NCBI RefSeq assembly: GCF_003583405.1
Contig: NZ_QXEC01000003.1
Span: forward strand, 62,001 to 126,000
DNA: 64,000 bases
From: Micromonospora radicis
GTDB lineage: Bacteria > Actinomycetota > Actinomycetes > Mycobacteriales > Micromonosporaceae
Direction of reading: 5' to 3'
The position numbers were made by a program, and so were the translations under genes. Positions 63,214 to 64,000 of this stretch are shown here, one piece after another; position 1 is the first letter of the stretch, and each line of letters starts with the position of its first letter. The notes below the pieces were generated by a model. The model was given only the letters and a program-made list of their open reading frames with translations. It ran no database searches and was not told the DNA's origin.

Positions 63214-64000
63214 ATGGAGGAATCAGCCAAGCAGGCTGTGAACCGGGCAATCACTACTATGCGGGAGAATCTCGGCGAGCAGCTGACGGTCGATGACATG
63301 GCCAGGGCGGCGATGTTCAGCAAGTTCCACTTCACCAGGATCTTCCAGCGGGCCACCGGGCTGTCACCGGGCCGCTTCCTGTCCGCGCTGCGCCTGCAGC
63401 GGGCCAAGCACCTACTCATCTCCACCACGCTGAACGTCGCCGACATCAGCCTGCGGGTGGGCTACAACAGCGTCGGCACGTTCAGCTCCCGGTTCACCCG
63501 CAGCATCGGCATGCCGCCGACCGCCTACCGACGCCGCGCCGGGTACGCCCCGTTCATCAGCACGGAGCCGGAGCGGGCCGCGGTGTCGACGGCGCGGGTG
63601 CACGGTCGCATCCCGGTGCCGCAGGACCGGCCGGACGGCCCGGTCTTCATCGGCCTCTTCGCCGACCGGATCCCCGAGGGACGCCCGGTCTGCTGTGCGG
63701 TACTACCCGGCGCCGGCCGCTTCCAGTTCGACGCCGTGCCACCCGGCTCCTGGTACCTGCTCGCCCAGGCCGTGACCGCCGGCGGGGACGGCGGTCCGGA
63801 CGAGGCCAACCAGCCGCTCGCGGTGGCATCGCACGGACCGCTCACGATCCGCCGGGACTCCGACGTCCGGGTGGACGTCGAACTTCAGCCGATCCGCGAC
63901 GTGGACCCGCCGGTCCTGCTGGCCCTGATGGACAGCCGCAAGCTCGCACTGGCTCGGATCGCGGAGGAACAGTCCGACAGGCTGATGCCGGCGCCACCCG
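63214..64000 (+). CDS. AraC-family transcription regulator, 3' end cut by the window
   Basis: ATG 63214 follows GGGAGG by five bases; at least 262 codons, still open at the window end. The DNA-binding domain is N-terminal (about 8-105): first helix-turn-helix LTVDDMARAAMFSKFHFTRI, second LNVADISLRVGYNSVGTFSS, ending RSIGMPPTAYRR. The remaining part is a beta-rich domain (PVFIGLFADRIPEGRPVCCA, FDAVPPGSWYLLAQAVTA) that may bind a ligand. Its place beside the enediyne genes suggests pathway control; an AraC-type regulator (SgcR2) is known in the C-1027 cluster. Confidence 0.9.
   Translation, partial: MEESAKQAVNRAITTMRENLGEQLTVDDMARAAMFSKFHFTRIFQRATGLSPGRFLSALRLQRAKHLLISTTLNVADISLRVGYNSVGTFSSRFTRSIGMPPTAYRRRAGYAPFISTEPERAAVSTARVHGRIPVPQDRPDGPVFIGLFADRIPEGRPVCCAVLPGAGRFQFDAVPPGSWYLLAQAVTAGGDGGPDEANQPLAVASHGPLTIRRDSDVRVDVELQPIRDVDPPVLLALMDSRKLALARIAEEQSDRLMPAPP

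Overview
The window is very GC-rich and all its genes read with strong G/C third-position bias, frequent GTG starts and ATGA/GTGA stop-start overlaps. Gene content (two-part secreted polysaccharide enzymes, Mrp antiporter operon, ECF/DGPF pair, Tat proteins, mycothiol-type arsenic genes, enediyne polyketide genes) points to an actinomycete, most probably of the Micromonosporaceae; the genus is inference, not shown by any marker gene.

Left and middle part (1-40.3 kb), mostly ordinary chromosome. 1-4 kb: the start of a Tat-exported protein, two repeat-rich unknown proteins and a secreted GH11 xylanase. 4.5-9.4 kb: a membrane-anchored AbfB protein, a DEAD-box RNA helicase and a Tat/lipobox serine hydrolase. 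10-12.3 kb: a compact arsenic island (arsC, aquaporin channel, arsR / divergent arsI). 12.3-18.7 kb: a GntR regulator, small membrane proteins, metE under a cobalamin riboswitch, a VOC-protein remnant and a P-loop kinase fused in frame to a DinB/pentapeptide protein. 18.7-26.2 kb: an ABC exporter, an ArsR protein lacking the usual cysteines, an APC permease, and a 52-residue peptide translationally coupled to a JmjC-type oxygenase. 26.4-33.4 kb: NhaA and a complete Mrp Na+/H+ antiporter operon (AB-fused, C, D, E, F, G). 33.8-40.3 kb: a DGPF protein with its ECF sigma factor, housekeeping-type small proteins, a spermidine-synthase-like protein and a secreted CE1-type esterase.

Right part (about 40.5-64 kb, running off the window) is an enediyne biosynthetic gene cluster. 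The minus-strand set, in order of transcription, is: AhpD-like protein, His-rich membrane protein, CopC-like membrane protein, two tandem DUF1702/UnbL-type proteins, the enediyne PKS (KS-AT-ACP-KR-DH-PPTase), its hotdog thioesterase, a flavin reductase, a cytochrome P450, UnbV, UnbU, and a glutamyl-tRNA-reductase-like protein. Diverging from it on the plus strand are a 189-residue subunit-3-like protein, a GMC oxidoreductase and a second AhpD-like protein, followed by 1.5 kb without genes and an AraC regulator cut by the window end. The set matches the conserved accessory genes (E2-E10) known from nine-membered enediyne clusters such as C-1027, as far as remembered; no apoprotein, deoxysugar or side-chain genes are inside the window, so the product cannot be named.

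The most unusual items are the glutamyl-tRNA reductase paralogue in which the catalytic cysteine is replaced by aspartate, placed at the end of the enediyne operon behind a strong hairpin; the CopC-like/His-rich membrane pair inside the cluster; and the 52-residue peptide-JmjC oxygenase pair, which looks like a minimal peptide-modification locus.
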